In this document: piece by piece, positions 1 to 9,365 of the stretch
How the letters are laid out: each line of letters opens with the position of its first letter
How positions within the stretch are numbered: position 1 is the first letter of the stretch
Source of the DNA: CAYVKM01 sp964452045
Lineage (GTDB): Bacteria > Calditrichota > Calditrichia > RBG-13-44-9
Assembly (NCBI GenBank): GCA_964452045.1
Contig: CAYVKM010000041.1
Span: forward strand, 1-31,793
Reading direction: 5' to 3'
DNA length: 31,793 nucleotides
Made by a program: the position numbers and the translations under genes
The notes under the pieces: model-generated
What the model was told of the DNA's origin: nothing
Databases searched by the model: none
Seen by the model: only the letters and a program-made list of their open reading frames with translations

Positions 1-1395
1 TTTACCGATTCATCCGAATCCGTGAATTTTATGCCAATGCATGCCGGCAACGGTCAGGTAACCGTTTCAGTATCCGATTCTTTCTTCTCCGATTTGGCCT
101 CGGCAACGTTTCAGGTGGAGCCGATGGAAAACGGACTGAATTTTTTCGATTCGACTTCGGTGGATACTTTTGTTTCTTCGGTTACCAGTGTCTACCTAAC
201 GGATATTTTGGCACAGAATGGAAATGTCTACGTCTCAACCAACCGGAATAATTTCTATGTCCTGGATGGGGCCAACCAATACCAGGTGCTCGCTTCCTAT
301 GCCATCAATGATAGCAGATTTATTCTGCAGGACAGCATTCTTATTTCTTATGGTCCAAATCCGACCATCGATATTTATGAATTTGACAATACCGGTATGC
401 TGGTTCACCGGAGCAGCATCTCCGAGGCCGAGAAAGGGGATATCCTGTTAAATTATCCCAATCTTTATATAATGGAAGCTGCCGGTATCTGCTTTCTCCG
501 GGTGTACGATTTAAGTGATTTAAACAATCCCCAGAATATCAGCAGCCTGAACCTTGGTCCAGGAAATGTTGATATCGCGTTTTCGGGGGTATTTGCCGGT
601 TACTACTCACTGCCTTATGGCGTCATCACGGTGGACATATCCGATCCCTTCCAGATAATTCCCCTGGATACCCTGGATATTGTCAGCGCAGAAACCAAGC
701 AGATTGATTATATAGATGAACGGATTTATGTTTTAAATGGACGTGATCAGGGCACTGAAATTACCGTGATTGATGCCTCCCAGCCGGATAATTTACAGCA
801 GGCAGCGGTAATTACCGTCCATACCATCATTCCGGGATATTCGGATAAACCGGTCTTTGCCATGAATGGTTATGGAAATCTGTTAGCTGTCTCTTGTGTT
901 GATGGATTAAAGATCTACGATGTAACAGATCCTTTTAATCCATATGAACGGGTCAATTTTCATAACGGATTTAAATCCGCCGTCAGCGCCTGGAACTATC
1001 CGGATCTCTTTTCCAATTTCTTCACTGAAGAAAAGGTGGGGAATTCCCTGTACCGACTGGATTATGATTCTACCTGGGTGGGGATAAAAAACAATACCCC
1101 GGGAGTCCCAATTCCGGAGAATTTTCAGTTGCTGCAGAATTATCCCAATCCTTTCAATGCCGGCACCATGATCCGGTATGAGTTGCCCCAACCGACCAAA
1201 GTCCGGTTGGTGATCTACAATTTATTGGGGCAGCGGGTAAAGTCACTGGTTCAGGGACAACAATCCGCTGGGAAATATTCCATTCACTGGGATGGAACCA
1301 GCGATGCCGGGAGACCGGTAGCCAGTGGCATCTATATTTACCGGATAACCGTGGATAACTTCGTCCAGTCCCGTAAGATGATGTTACTTAAATAA
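1..1395 (+). CDS. secreted LVIVD-type propeller protein with C-terminal sorting domain (5' truncated by window)
   Basis: The reading frame is open from base 1, so the gene starts upstream of the window; the GTG at 22 is only an internal candidate. The visible part begins in the end of a PKD/Ig-like domain (SVSDSFFSDL), followed by a beta-propeller-like region with LVIVD-type repeats such as VITVDISDPFQI and LKIYDVTDPFNP. The last ~90 residues form a type A C-terminal sorting domain (NYPNPFNAGTMIRYEL ... SGIYIYRI ... SRKMMLLK), which in FCB bacteria directs export by a T9SS-like route. It aligns domain for domain with the next gene, 46 bases downstream, so the two look like tandem duplicates that are probably cotranscribed. 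The ligand or substrate is unknown. Confidence is high for gene and sorting domain, moderate for the propeller. Confidence 0.9.
   Translation, partial: FTDSSESVNFMPMHAGNGQVTVSVSDSFFSDLASATFQVEPMENGLNFFDSTSVDTFVSSVTSVYLTDILAQNGNVYVSTNRNNFYVLDGANQYQVLASYAINDSRFILQDSILISYGPNPTIDIYEFDNTGMLVHRSSISEAEKGDILLNYPNLYIMEAAGICFLRVYDLSDLNNPQNISSLNLGPGNVDIAFSGVFAGYYSLPYGVITVDISDPFQIIPLDTLDIVSAETKQIDYIDERIYVLNGRDQGTEITVIDASQPDNLQQAAVITVHTIIPGYSDKPVFAMNGYGNLLAVSCVDGLKIYDVTDPFNPYERVNFHNGFKSAVSAWNYPDLFSNFFTEEKVGNSLYRLDYDSTWVGIKNNTPGVPIPENFQLLQNYPNPFNAGTMIRYELPQPTKVRLVIYNLLGQRVKSLVQGQQSAGKYSIHWDGTSDAGRPVASGIYIYRITVDNFVQSRKMMLLK
1363..1383 (+). repeat. 21-nt direct repeat, copy 1 (3' end of sorting-domain gene)
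   Basis: The 21 bases encoding the VQSRKMM part of the sorting domain are identical to 4520-4540 in the neighbouring paralogue. The wider stretch 1325-1395 also stays similar to 4482-4552. This reflects a fairly recent duplication or gene conversion at the 3' ends and is not a mobile element. Confidence 0.8.
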
Positions 1396-1441
1396 TAAAT
1401 ATATGTTAATGAGGAGTGTTTAAGAACAGGGAAAAGATACC

Positions 1442-4400
1442 ATGAAACGATCCGTTATATTGATGATATGTATTATGGTGGGTTCGATCCTTTCCGGTGA
1501 TAAGACCGGAAGGATAATTAATTCCGGCAAAATTGTTGGCGATCTGGTTCGCATGAATATCAACCGGATTGATATGCCGTTGGTAAATGATGGGTCTATC
1601 GGAGATGCTAGCTCATATTCCTTGACCTGGTATCCAACCGGGCAGACCATAATGCATGTGTTATACGATGGTGGTTTTGGCTTAACCGGACTGGTCAATG
1701 GCGATCTACGCGCTTCTTTTATCGCAGAGACAAATCTAATTCGGGAATGGCAGGCGGGCAAGTGGGGAATGGATCCCACCGATCCTCTGGCCAGGTTCTA
1801 TGGGGTGAATTCTACGGACACGCTGGGCAGCCCGGCTTATATCAGATGGGCGGATGCGGTTAGCCTGGGGGCGGATTTTATTGATCTGGACCACAACGGT
1901 TATTATAATCCTTATATCGACAGTCCGCCGGTCATGGGAGACCGGATTTTCTGGACGGTATTTAATGACGGTACTTCCCTTGCCCAGCGGACGCCGCGGC
2001 TGGGAACGCGGCCGATGGGTCTGGAGGTATTTCAGACGGTCTGGGCCTATGAAAGTGAGGGGTCGCTGAACAATACCATTTTCTTCTGGTTTCGGATAAT
2101 AAACGCTTCGGATACCACCATTCAGGATGCCTATTTCACGATTACCCAGGATCCGGACATTGGGAATGCGGATGACGATCTGGTGGGAATGGATACTTCC
2201 CTAAGTCTCGCCTATTCCTATAATGGTGGTGACGATCAAATCTATGGGAGTAATCCCCCGGCAATCGGGGTAAGGCTGCTGCAGGGTCCGCTTGCGGATG
2301 CTCCGGGAGATACCGCAATTGTATTCAATGGTCTTTTCTCCGGATTAGATACTCTGGTAAATACCAGGGCGCTTCCCTGGCGATCATTTCTGTCAACATT
2401 TTCTGCTAATAATTTAATTCCGGAGATATACTTTGCTCAGCAAGTAAGGTATTACCAAATTGGTGGTTTGGATGTGGATGGTGATCCAATTATACCTACC
2501 CAATGGGGGACGGGGGCTACTTCTTCAACTAATCCGAACTTTTTCTACAGCGGAGATCCTGTTACCGGCACCGGCTGGCGGGATATAACTCCCGACGATA
2601 AAAGGTCACTTGCCAGTACCGGTCCTTTTCAACTGGCTCCGGCAGATACCCAGGATATTATTTTTGCTTATGTGGTTGGCCAAGGCAACGATCCTTTAAG
2701 CAGTATTACCAGGATGCGGGAATATACTAATTTTATCGGGCAATTTTTCCCGCTTGGCCGTCTGTTGCGTATCTCGGTAAACGATTCGTTGATTTCGGTA
2801 GACTCCACTTACCAGTTTCAGACTCATCTGTTCCGGCTGGCAGAACCGGATAGTATTACCTCGATGACCTGGCAGGTGCTCTCTTATCCTACCGGCAGCA
2901 CAGCCCAAATTATTCCGGGTCCGGACAATACTGCGGCACTGACCCCGGATATTCCCGGAGTATACCGGATCGTCGGCGAGGCACTGCTTAACAGCGGTAC
3001 TGCTTTGTGGGATACCCTTACCGTGAGTGCTACCAGCAATAATCCACCGGCGGCGCAGCTTGCCATACAACCTCATGCCTTTATATTTGGAGAGAATGCC
3101 ACAGCTAACGCTTCCGGTTCATCCGATCCGGATGGTGATCCTGTTTACTACCAATGGGACTTTCCCGCCTGGGTGAATGTGACCACTGCCGATACCAGTT
3201 TACTGGATTTTACTCCCCGGCATTTTGGAAAAGGGGAGGTGAGGGTGACGGTCACCGACTCGGTTTTTACCGATCTTGCCCTGGATACTTTTATGGTCAG
3301 GCCGCTTCAGCATGGCTTTTACCTGGGGGATTCCCTGATGATTTCTGGTAAGATTACTGATATCCAATACCAGGAGGAGCGGATATATCTGGCAACTGCT
3401 TCCGGTGTGTTGTATATAATTGGTGGCGATGAGCCGATGCAGGTTCTGGCCTCCCATCCGGTGAACGGGGATCATTTCATTGTTCAGGGCGATACATTAA
3501 TCGTTTATAAAGAGCAGGTTGGCGGGGAAATTTATCTCCTTCATCCCCACCATCAGCTGGTCTACCAGGGCAATTTTAGCGCGGATATTTCCGACCGGGT
3601 TCATTTGCATTTTCCCTATCTGCTGGTTCCGGTGAACAGCTCGCAGGAACTGGCGGTTTATGACATTTCCGACCTGACAGCTCCGGCACCGGTATATGTT
3701 TACCAGATTTCTGCTGCACTGTCGCAGGTCAGCGATATTACCTTTTCCGGTTCCCTGGGTGTGTTTTATACCTACCCCGGTGTGGGCCTGGTAACCCTGG
3801 ATATTTCCGATCCCTTGCAGATTGCCCGATTGGATACGGTTGTTTTACCCTTAAAGAACTGGATGCTGTCGTTTAACCGGCATCAGATACTGGCTCTGAA
3901 CGGGCGAGAAGGTGGTAATGAGATAAAAATTTTCGCTGCCGGTAATCCCGCAAACCTTCAGGAGCTGGGCAGTGTAAGTCTTCCATCGGATATTCTCGGT
4001 TATAGCTCCCAGCCGGTTTTGAACACTTTGGGCGATGGGATCCGGCTTATTTTGGAAACCGTTGATGGGGTAAAGGTATTCGACATCTCCGATCCGGCAC
4101 TGGGGGAGGAGAAGATTTATTATCATACCGGTTACCGGTGCCCGGTGGCGGCAGTGAATGGGTCCGAGCTTTATGCCGGCTGGTTAAGCGGTGTGGACAG
4201 TTTGAGCTGGCTGTACCGGTTGGAAATGGATACCACTCTGGTTGAGATAGCGGAAGAGCCCGGTGCGGTAATCGAAGAGGTTCACCTGTTTCAGAACTAT
4301 CCGAATCCGTTCAATGCCGGGACAACCATCCGCTACCAGCTTCAGGAAAAGAGTATGGTAAAGCTTGTGGTTTATAATCTGTTGGGTCAGCAGGTGAGAT

Positions 4401-4552
4401 GGCTGGTTCGGGAAGAACAGCCGGCCGGGGAATATACGGTCTGGTGGGACGGGGTAAATGCATTCGGCCAATCGGTATCCAGTGGTATCTACATTTACCG
4501 GATTACAGTGGATAACTATGTCCAGTCCCGTAAGATGATGCTGCTGAAGTAA
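1442..4552 (+). CDS. large secreted PKD/LVIVD-propeller protein with C-terminal sorting domain
   Basis: A 1036-residue exported protein. Residues 1-19 (MKRSVILMICIMVGSILSG) are a signal peptide. Residues ~20-450 form an extracellular N-terminal region with calcium-site-like acidic stretches (DLDHNGYYNPYID, DPDIGNADDD) of a kind seen in FCB surface proteins. A PKD/Ig-like section follows at ~455-620, including GSSDPDGDPVYYQWDF. A propeller-like part at ~625-930 carries LVIVD-type repeats (LVTLDISDPLQI, VKVFDISDP). The last ~95 residues are a type A sorting domain (NYPNPFNAGTTIRYQL ... SGIYIYRI ... SRKMMLLK). A modest AGGGA about ten bases before the ATG supports the start. From the propeller onward it is the full-length paralogue of the truncated gene upstream. 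Likely outside the cell or on its surface; function unknown. Confidence 0.93.
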   Translation: MKRSVILMICIMVGSILSGDKTGRIINSGKIVGDLVRMNINRIDMPLVNDGSIGDASSYSLTWYPTGQTIMHVLYDGGFGLTGLVNGDLRASFIAETNLIREWQAGKWGMDPTDPLARFYGVNSTDTLGSPAYIRWADAVSLGADFIDLDHNGYYNPYIDSPPVMGDRIFWTVFNDGTSLAQRTPRLGTRPMGLEVFQTVWAYESEGSLNNTIFFWFRIINASDTTIQDAYFTITQDPDIGNADDDLVGMDTSLSLAYSYNGGDDQIYGSNPPAIGVRLLQGPLADAPGDTAIVFNGLFSGLDTLVNTRALPWRSFLSTFSANNLIPEIYFAQQVRYYQIGGLDVDGDPIIPTQWGTGATSSTNPNFFYSGDPVTGTGWRDITPDDKRSLASTGPFQLAPADTQDIIFAYVVGQGNDPLSSITRMREYTNFIGQFFPLGRLLRISVNDSLISVDSTYQFQTHLFRLAEPDSITSMTWQVLSYPTGSTAQIIPGPDNTAALTPDIPGVYRIVGEALLNSGTALWDTLTVSATSNNPPAAQLAIQPHAFIFGENATANASGSSDPDGDPVYYQWDFPAWVNVTTADTSLLDFTPRHFGKGEVRVTVTDSVFTDLALDTFMVRPLQHGFYLGDSLMISGKITDIQYQEERIYLATASGVLYIIGGDEPMQVLASHPVNGDHFIVQGDTLIVYKEQVGGEIYLLHPHHQLVYQGNFSADISDRVHLHFPYLLVPVNSSQELAVYDISDLTAPAPVYVYQISAALSQVSDITFSGSLGVFYTYPGVGLVTLDISDPLQIARLDTVVLPLKNWMLSFNRHQILALNGREGGNEIKIFAAGNPANLQELGSVSLPSDILGYSSQPVLNTLGDGIRLILETVDGVKVFDISDPALGEEKIYYHTGYRCPVAAVNGSELYAGWLSGVDSLSWLYRLEMDTTLVEIAEEPGAVIEEVHLFQNYPNPFNAGTTIRYQLQEKSMVKLVVYNLLGQQVRWLVREEQPAGEYTVWWDGVNAFGQSVSSGIYIYRITVDNYVQSRKMMLLK
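4520..4540 (+). repeat. 21-nt direct repeat, copy 2 (3' end of sorting-domain gene)
   Basis: Exact partner of 1363-1383. Both copies encode the same conserved C-terminal residues just before the stop codon. Confidence 0.8.
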
Positions 4553-4569
4553 TAACCTTGTAAATTGAC

Positions 4570-4620
4570 GTGAATTCAAATCGCAGTTGCAAATGTAGGC
4601 CAAATCAAGTCTGAATTCAC
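4570..4620. repeat. 9-bp inverted repeat in the 190-base gap between two surface-protein genes
   Basis: GTGAATTCA at 4570-4578 is the exact reverse complement of TGAATTCAC at 4612-4620, with 33 bases between the arms. It begins 17 bases after a stop codon. There is no T-run after it, so it is a poor intrinsic terminator; it could be an mRNA stem or a protein-binding site. Role unknown. Confidence 0.4.
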
Positions 4621-4636
4621 ATTCCAAATTTTTATA

Positions 4637-4667
4637 TTGAAAGTTATATTTTGGAATACTATATTAA
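4637..4667 (+). promoter_or_regulatory. possible FCB-type promoter for the surface-protein gene at 4743
   Basis: TTG at 4637-4639, a 20-base spacer and TATATTAA at 4660-4667 partly match the Bacteroidetes -33/-7 pattern and share the 20-base spacing of the better candidates in this window. TATATTTTG at 4645-4653 is a competing -7-like element. The region is AT-rich, so chance matches are likely. Confidence 0.3.
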
Positions 4668-4742
4668 TTGAGCTGTGTGAGAGAATCATAAAATCTATTC
4701 ATCGATGTAATTCAGAAAAAACCATACAACAAAGGAGGAGCT

Positions 4743-7700
4743 ATGCACAAATTTACTATCCTGTTTTTATGTTTGGGTCTGGTGGTAACGGTTTTTGCCG
4801 CGTCGACTCAACAGAATTCCGAAGCAGTCCCGGTGCCAACCGCTATCGAGACCGTTTGGGGTCCCGATGCCTTTGGCTATATTGCCCGGGACAGTAATGA
4901 ACCCGGTGGTCCGCCGGTGGACTGGATTGATATTTCCGGAATTGGCACCGCGGTAACCGGACTGGGTGACGATAATATCGTTGGACCGTACGATGTCGGT
5001 TTCCCGTTCCGTTTTTATTGGTATGACGTGACGAATTTTTATATCGGGTCGAATGGCTATCTCAGGTTTTCCGGGACCGGTCAGTTAAGTTCGCCCTTTA
5101 CCACCATACCAAATGCCACGCCCCCCAACGATCTGGTTTGTGTCTATGGAGCAGATTTTGATCCCTCCAGCGGTGGAACGGTGTATTATTGGACCAATAA
5201 CACCGATACGGTGATTGTTTCTTTTGTGGGAGTACCGGCATGGAATACCCCAACGGTGACCGGATCATTTGATTTCCAGGTCGTTTTGTCTGCTGTTGAT
5301 TCGTCAATTACCTTTAACTATGGTACACTTACCGGTCCATTTTATAATACCAATGGAATGGTAGGTATCGAAAACAATGCCGGCAATATTGGGATTTTTA
5401 ACTATCCCACAAATGTTGTACCCCAAAATTACAGTATTAAATTTTATTATCCTTACCCCGTCACTTATGCAGTTGATGACATAGCAGTAACAAGGGTACA
5501 AAATAACAATAGCGGTGGTTTTTTTGTTCAAAACGGTGGTACTTTGCAGGCCAATGCAACTGTTAAGAATACCGGAAACCAGGACGAGACCAATTTTTAT
5601 GTGGTTGCTGAGGTTCGTCAATACCCTGGCAATACTCTAGTATTTGATGATTCGATTCAGATCGCGGCCCTGAACCCCGGCCAGACAGAAGAGCTCACCT
5701 TCTCAGAAACCTGGACTCTAAATAATTCTGGTGACTATTACCTGAGGGTAAAATCACTCTTGTCTGGAGACTTGACACCCAGTAACGATCAGATTGATGT
5801 TGAACTCCACGTAGTAGATTTACCAGGTGAACTATCATTAGATGATGGGATAAATGATAACACCTGGTCTTGGGCGGGTGGTACTGGTGGTATGGGTATT
5901 TATTATCTTCCCCCAACTTACCCGGTAAAGGTGACTGAAATAAAGGGGTGGCTTGAACCAGGGACCAACCTTTTACCATCTCTTTTGGAACTTTATGATG
6001 ATGATGGACCTAATGGAGAGCCGGGTACTCAATTAGCTAGTACTTCTATTAACCCGGCGACAGCAAACTGGTACACCTTTGATGTTTCTGGATTGGATAT
6101 TACTATTAATGACGGAGGTGTATATGTTGTCTGGATGATGACCGGTGATGGATCAGCCGGACTGGGAATAGACAACAACTCGCTCGCTTCTCGCCAGACT
6201 TGGGAATACACAGGAGTATGGGCTAATTATCGAGATGCTGAAATATCAGATGCCATGCTGCGCCTTTCTGTAGAACAACAGGGACAGATAGTTTTTTCAG
6301 ATGATTTTGAAAATGGTTTGGGCAACTGGACGGGTGATTGGGCATTGACCACTGCTACTTATAATTCTCCGACTAACTCCTATACCGATTCCCCGGGTGG
6401 CAATTATCCGACTAACGCAAATTTGATTGGTGCCATGGCTAGCGGAGTAGACTTAAGTTCATTTTTAGGTGCAACATTCGAATTTTATACCAAATATGAA
6501 CTTGAGACGGGTTTTGATTATTGCTATCTGGAAGTGAGCACCGATGGTGGAACGAACTGGATTCGGGTCAAGACTTATAATGGTGAAGGTGTTGTCACGC
6601 AGTTTACCCAGGAAACCGTTGATATAGGTGCTTTTGCGGGTCAGTCTGATGTCCGCTTCCGATTCCGGTTGGTATCCGATGGTGGTTACGAAACCGATGG
6701 TATGTATGTTGATGATGTTAATATCATAGGTTCTTATATTGATAGTAGTCCGCCTTTATTACAATACACTCCACCGGCAAACTATGAGGGTGTTATTGAT
6801 ACCTTCCATTTTCAAATCATGATCACTGATCTGTCCGGGGTAAATTCAGCCACATTATCATATTGGGTGGACAATAATCTACCGGCAACAATCACCATAA
6901 ATCCCACAAATGTCTCGAATGATATCTATTATTTCGATATTCCTACCGTAGAAAGTGGTTCTCTGGTGAAATTCTTCGTTTATGCGGAAGATGGTGCATC
7001 TCCGGCCAATTCCATAACCAGTGATACTATGGCATATATTGCTGGTAGCCCGGAAATTTATGATGATGGTGATCCGGAATATATTACCAATATTGCCGCG
7101 GGTGCAGGTTGTGCGGTTCGTTTCGATGCCCCACCGGCAAATACACCCAGATTAACCACTGGTTTGCTGCGCATTTATACGGATGTAAACCGCCCGATTG
7201 ACTCGGTAACCGTTCATATCTGGGAGGATAATGGTGGTGTTCCGGGTGCGGATTTAATCACCCCATATAAAATTTATCCGTCATGTACACTGGCAGAGCC
7301 GCAAGCATGGACTATTGTGGATTTGCGTTCCTTTAATCTGGAACCAACGACCGGCTATTGGATCGGTTTTATAAACACATCTGGGATTGACATTTGGTAT
7401 CTGTATGATTCCCCCGCGGTTAATAATCGGACCAGCACATATCTGTCTGGTGCATGGACAGCATTTGCCGGTGATTTTCATACTCGTGCTGTTTTGGGTT
7501 CTCCTGTGGTTGGTATAAATCCGGGTGGAATAGAATTGATACCCGAAGAATTTGCCTTGTTACAGAACTATCCCAATCCATTCAATCCGACGACAACCAT
7601 AAAATACGGATTGAAGAATAGTGTTGATGTGAAGCTGACCATTTATAACCTGGTTGGTCAGGAAGTGCGGACGCTGGTGAATAACCGTCAGGATGCGGGC

Positions 7701-7823
7701 TATAAGACGGTGGTTTGGGATGGATTAAATAGCCGGGGCAGCCGGGTAGCGAGTGGTATTTACATTTACCGGTTGCAGGCGGGTGATTTTGTTCAGGCGC
7801 GGAAAATGATCCTGATGAAGTAA
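4743..7823 (+). CDS. large secreted multidomain (CARDB / InhA-like) protein with C-terminal sorting domain
   Basis: A 1026-residue exported protein with a good AGGAGG site a few bases before the ATG. Residues 1-20 are a signal peptide (MHKFTILFLCLGLVVTVFAA). Residues ~45-240 are a nidogen-like beta-rich part (FPFRFYWYD, IGSNGYLRFSG, VDSSITFNYG). Residues ~245-355 resemble a CARDB domain (VKNTGNQDETNFYVVAEV). Residues ~517-662 resemble the MAM/immune-inhibitor-A-type adhesion module (SDDFENGLGNWTG ... MYVDDVNIIG). The last ~95 residues are a type A sorting domain (NYPNPFNPTTTIKYGL ... SGIYIYRL ... ARKMILMK). I see no protease active site, so an adhesin or structural surface protein is more likely than an enzyme. 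It follows two other sorting-domain genes but has its own 190-base leader region. Confidence 0.92.
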   Translation: MHKFTILFLCLGLVVTVFAASTQQNSEAVPVPTAIETVWGPDAFGYIARDSNEPGGPPVDWIDISGIGTAVTGLGDDNIVGPYDVGFPFRFYWYDVTNFYIGSNGYLRFSGTGQLSSPFTTIPNATPPNDLVCVYGADFDPSSGGTVYYWTNNTDTVIVSFVGVPAWNTPTVTGSFDFQVVLSAVDSSITFNYGTLTGPFYNTNGMVGIENNAGNIGIFNYPTNVVPQNYSIKFYYPYPVTYAVDDIAVTRVQNNNSGGFFVQNGGTLQANATVKNTGNQDETNFYVVAEVRQYPGNTLVFDDSIQIAALNPGQTEELTFSETWTLNNSGDYYLRVKSLLSGDLTPSNDQIDVELHVVDLPGELSLDDGINDNTWSWAGGTGGMGIYYLPPTYPVKVTEIKGWLEPGTNLLPSLLELYDDDGPNGEPGTQLASTSINPATANWYTFDVSGLDITINDGGVYVVWMMTGDGSAGLGIDNNSLASRQTWEYTGVWANYRDAEISDAMLRLSVEQQGQIVFSDDFENGLGNWTGDWALTTATYNSPTNSYTDSPGGNYPTNANLIGAMASGVDLSSFLGATFEFYTKYELETGFDYCYLEVSTDGGTNWIRVKTYNGEGVVTQFTQETVDIGAFAGQSDVRFRFRLVSDGGYETDGMYVDDVNIIGSYIDSSPPLLQYTPPANYEGVIDTFHFQIMITDLSGVNSATLSYWVDNNLPATITINPTNVSNDIYYFDIPTVESGSLVKFFVYAEDGASPANSITSDTMAYIAGSPEIYDDGDPEYITNIAAGAGCAVRFDAPPANTPRLTTGLLRIYTDVNRPIDSVTVHIWEDNGGVPGADLITPYKIYPSCTLAEPQAWTIVDLRSFNLEPTTGYWIGFINTSGIDIWYLYDSPAVNNRTSTYLSGAWTAFAGDFHTRAVLGSPVVGINPGGIELIPEEFALLQNYPNPFNPTTTIKYGLKNSVDVKLTIYNLVGQEVRTLVNNRQDAGYKTVVWDGLNSRGSRVASGIYIYRLQAGDFVQARKMILMK

Positions 7824-7870
7824 AAATATTTTCGGGATGATATTAAACTGAAAGGAATCGGACATTAAGC

Positions 7871-7903
7871 AAAGGGCGGCACATGTGCCGCCCTTTCTTT
7901 TTG
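7871..7903 (+). terminator. perfect palindromic terminator between convergent genes
   Basis: Bases 7871-7896 are a perfect 26-bp palindrome (half-site AAAGGGCGGCACA), followed on the plus strand by TTTCTTTTTG. It forms a strong GC-rich hairpin that ends the surface-protein gene. It also lies just past the glyA stop codon and, with a shorter T-run, could terminate glyA on the minus strand. Confidence 0.9.
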
Positions 7904-7905
7904 TA

Positions 7906-9213
7906 TTATGCTAACTCCTTGCCAAAATCGTAAAGCGGAAAAGCTTGACACATTTCCTTTACCTGATTTTTTACCTCTCCGTAGATTTTGTCATTGCCGA
8001 TATTTTTTAATGTTTTGTCGATGAGACGGGCAACCTGCTGCATTTCTTTTTCTTTAAGACCACGGGTGGTAAGCGCTGGCGTTCCCAGACGGATCCCGCT
8101 GGTCACGAAGGGGCTGCGTTCATCAAACGGAACCATATTTTTATTTACCGTAATTCCGGCGGCGTGCAAGGCATCCTCTGCATCCCGTCCGGTAATACCT
8201 GTTTTGGTCAGATCTACCAGCATCACATGATTATCCGTACCACCGGAGACAATAAAGTAACCCAGTTCCATCAGTTCATTGGCCAGAGCCTGCGCATTTT
8301 TTACAATTTGTTTGGCATAGTTTTTAAATGTGGGTTGCAGTGCTTCCTTGAAAGCGACCGCTTTGGCTGCTATAACATGCATTAACGGCCCGCCCTGAAT
8401 TCCCGGCATCACATTGCTGTCCATGATCTCGGAGATATTTTTTACCCGGCCGGATTTTGGCGCGACCAATCCCATATCATTCTCTTTATCCTTGCCGATC
8501 AGAATCATCCCGCCTCTTGGTCCGCGCAAAGTTTTATGTGTGGTAGTGGTTACCACATCGCAGTAGGGAATCGGGCTGGGATGAATTCCTGCTGCCACCA
8601 GACCTGCCGGGTGAGCGATGTCAGCAAGAAGGATGGCACCGATTTCATTGGCAATTTTCCGGAAATCCTCAAACGGGTAAAAACGGCTATAGGCACTCGC
8701 ACCGATAATGATCATGCGTGGTTTGTGCTCCCGGGCTTTTTTGGCAACATCATCCAGATCGATATATCCGGTTTCCCGTTTTACGCCATAGGAGACTATA
8801 TTGTACATTTTGCCGGAGAAGTTCACCGGACTACCGTGGGAAAGATGCCCACCATGCGCCAGGTCCATACCCATAACAGTGTCACCCGGTTTACAAAAAG
8901 TAAAGTAAACTGCCATATTGGCCTGGGTACCGGAATGGGGCTGGACATTGGCATATTCTGCGCCGAATAATTCCTTGGCCCTATCTCGGGCCAGATTTTC
9001 CGCAACATCCACCCATTCACACCCGCCATAATATCTTTTGCCGGGATAGCCCTCGGCGTATTTATTGGTCATCACGCAGCCAGCCGTTTGAAGCACCGCC
9101 TTGCTGACAAAATTTTCTGAGGCAATAAGTTCAAAGGTATTATTTTCCCGATTGATCTCACCTTTTATGGCATCGAAAACTTCCGGATCAGCTTGTTTTA
9201 CGAATTCCAGCAT
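7906..9213 (-). CDS. glyA: serine hydroxymethyltransferase
   Basis: This PLP enzyme interconverts serine and glycine with transfer of a one-carbon unit to tetrahydrofolate, in the cytoplasm. The 435-residue length is normal for the family. Visible hallmarks are LIASENF near residue 29, the NKYAEGYPGKRYYGG segment, HGGHLSHG, the D-x-A-H-P-A-G-L-V-A-A-G segment and the Schiff-base motif TTTTHKTLRGPRGG with the PLP lysine at residue 227. AAGGAGATACCC directly before the ATG sets the start. It is a single gene; the next gene upstream on the same strand is separated by a likely terminator. Nothing unusual is seen in the sequence. Confidence 0.98.
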   Translation of the reverse strand: MLEFVKQADPEVFDAIKGEINRENNTFELIASENFVSKAVLQTAGCVMTNKYAEGYPGKRYYGGCEWVDVAENLARDRAKELFGAEYANVQPHSGTQANMAVYFTFCKPGDTVMGMDLAHGGHLSHGSPVNFSGKMYNIVSYGVKRETGYIDLDDVAKKAREHKPRMIIIGASAYSRFYPFEDFRKIANEIGAILLADIAHPAGLVAAGIHPSPIPYCDVVTTTTHKTLRGPRGGMILIGKDKENDMGLVAPKSGRVKNISEIMDSNVMPGIQGGPLMHVIAAKAVAFKEALQPTFKNYAKQIVKNAQALANELMELGYFIVSGGTDNHVMLVDLTKTGITGRDAEDALHAAGITVNKNMVPFDERSPFVTSGIRLGTPALTTRGLKEKEMQQVARLIDKTLKNIGNDKIYGEVKNQVKEMCQAFPLYDFGKELA

Positions 9214-9271
9214 GGGTATCTCCTTCAGGTTTGCATTTCTTATCTTGATTTTTTATAATTTTTACCGCAAT

Positions 9272-9316
9272 AAAAATTGCCGCAGAATTGATTTCCACGG
9301 CAATTCGATTTTTTAT
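9272..9316. terminator. likely terminator between the TPR gene and glyA
   Basis: AATTGCCG (9275-9282) pairs with CGGCAATT (9298-9305) and is flanked by A-rich sequence on the left and T-rich sequence on the right, so a hairpin with a U-tract can form on either strand. On the minus strand it lies just after the TPR gene and would end the lipoprotein/barrel/TPR operon. Confidence 0.65.
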
Positions 9317-9365
9317 TTAATAATAGAGAATCATCAGATCTCTTCCGGCACTATCCCTTCACAGG

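Noticed and set aside
4637..4897. Short plus-strand frame before and overlapping the surface-protein gene at 4743
   Set aside because: It overlaps a strongly supported gene with signal peptide and good AGGAGG; no ribosome binding site or recognisable sequence of its own.
8536..8970. Long plus-strand frame opposite glyA (144 codons)
   Set aside because: Antisense to highly conserved glyA sequence; explained by codon bias of the real gene.
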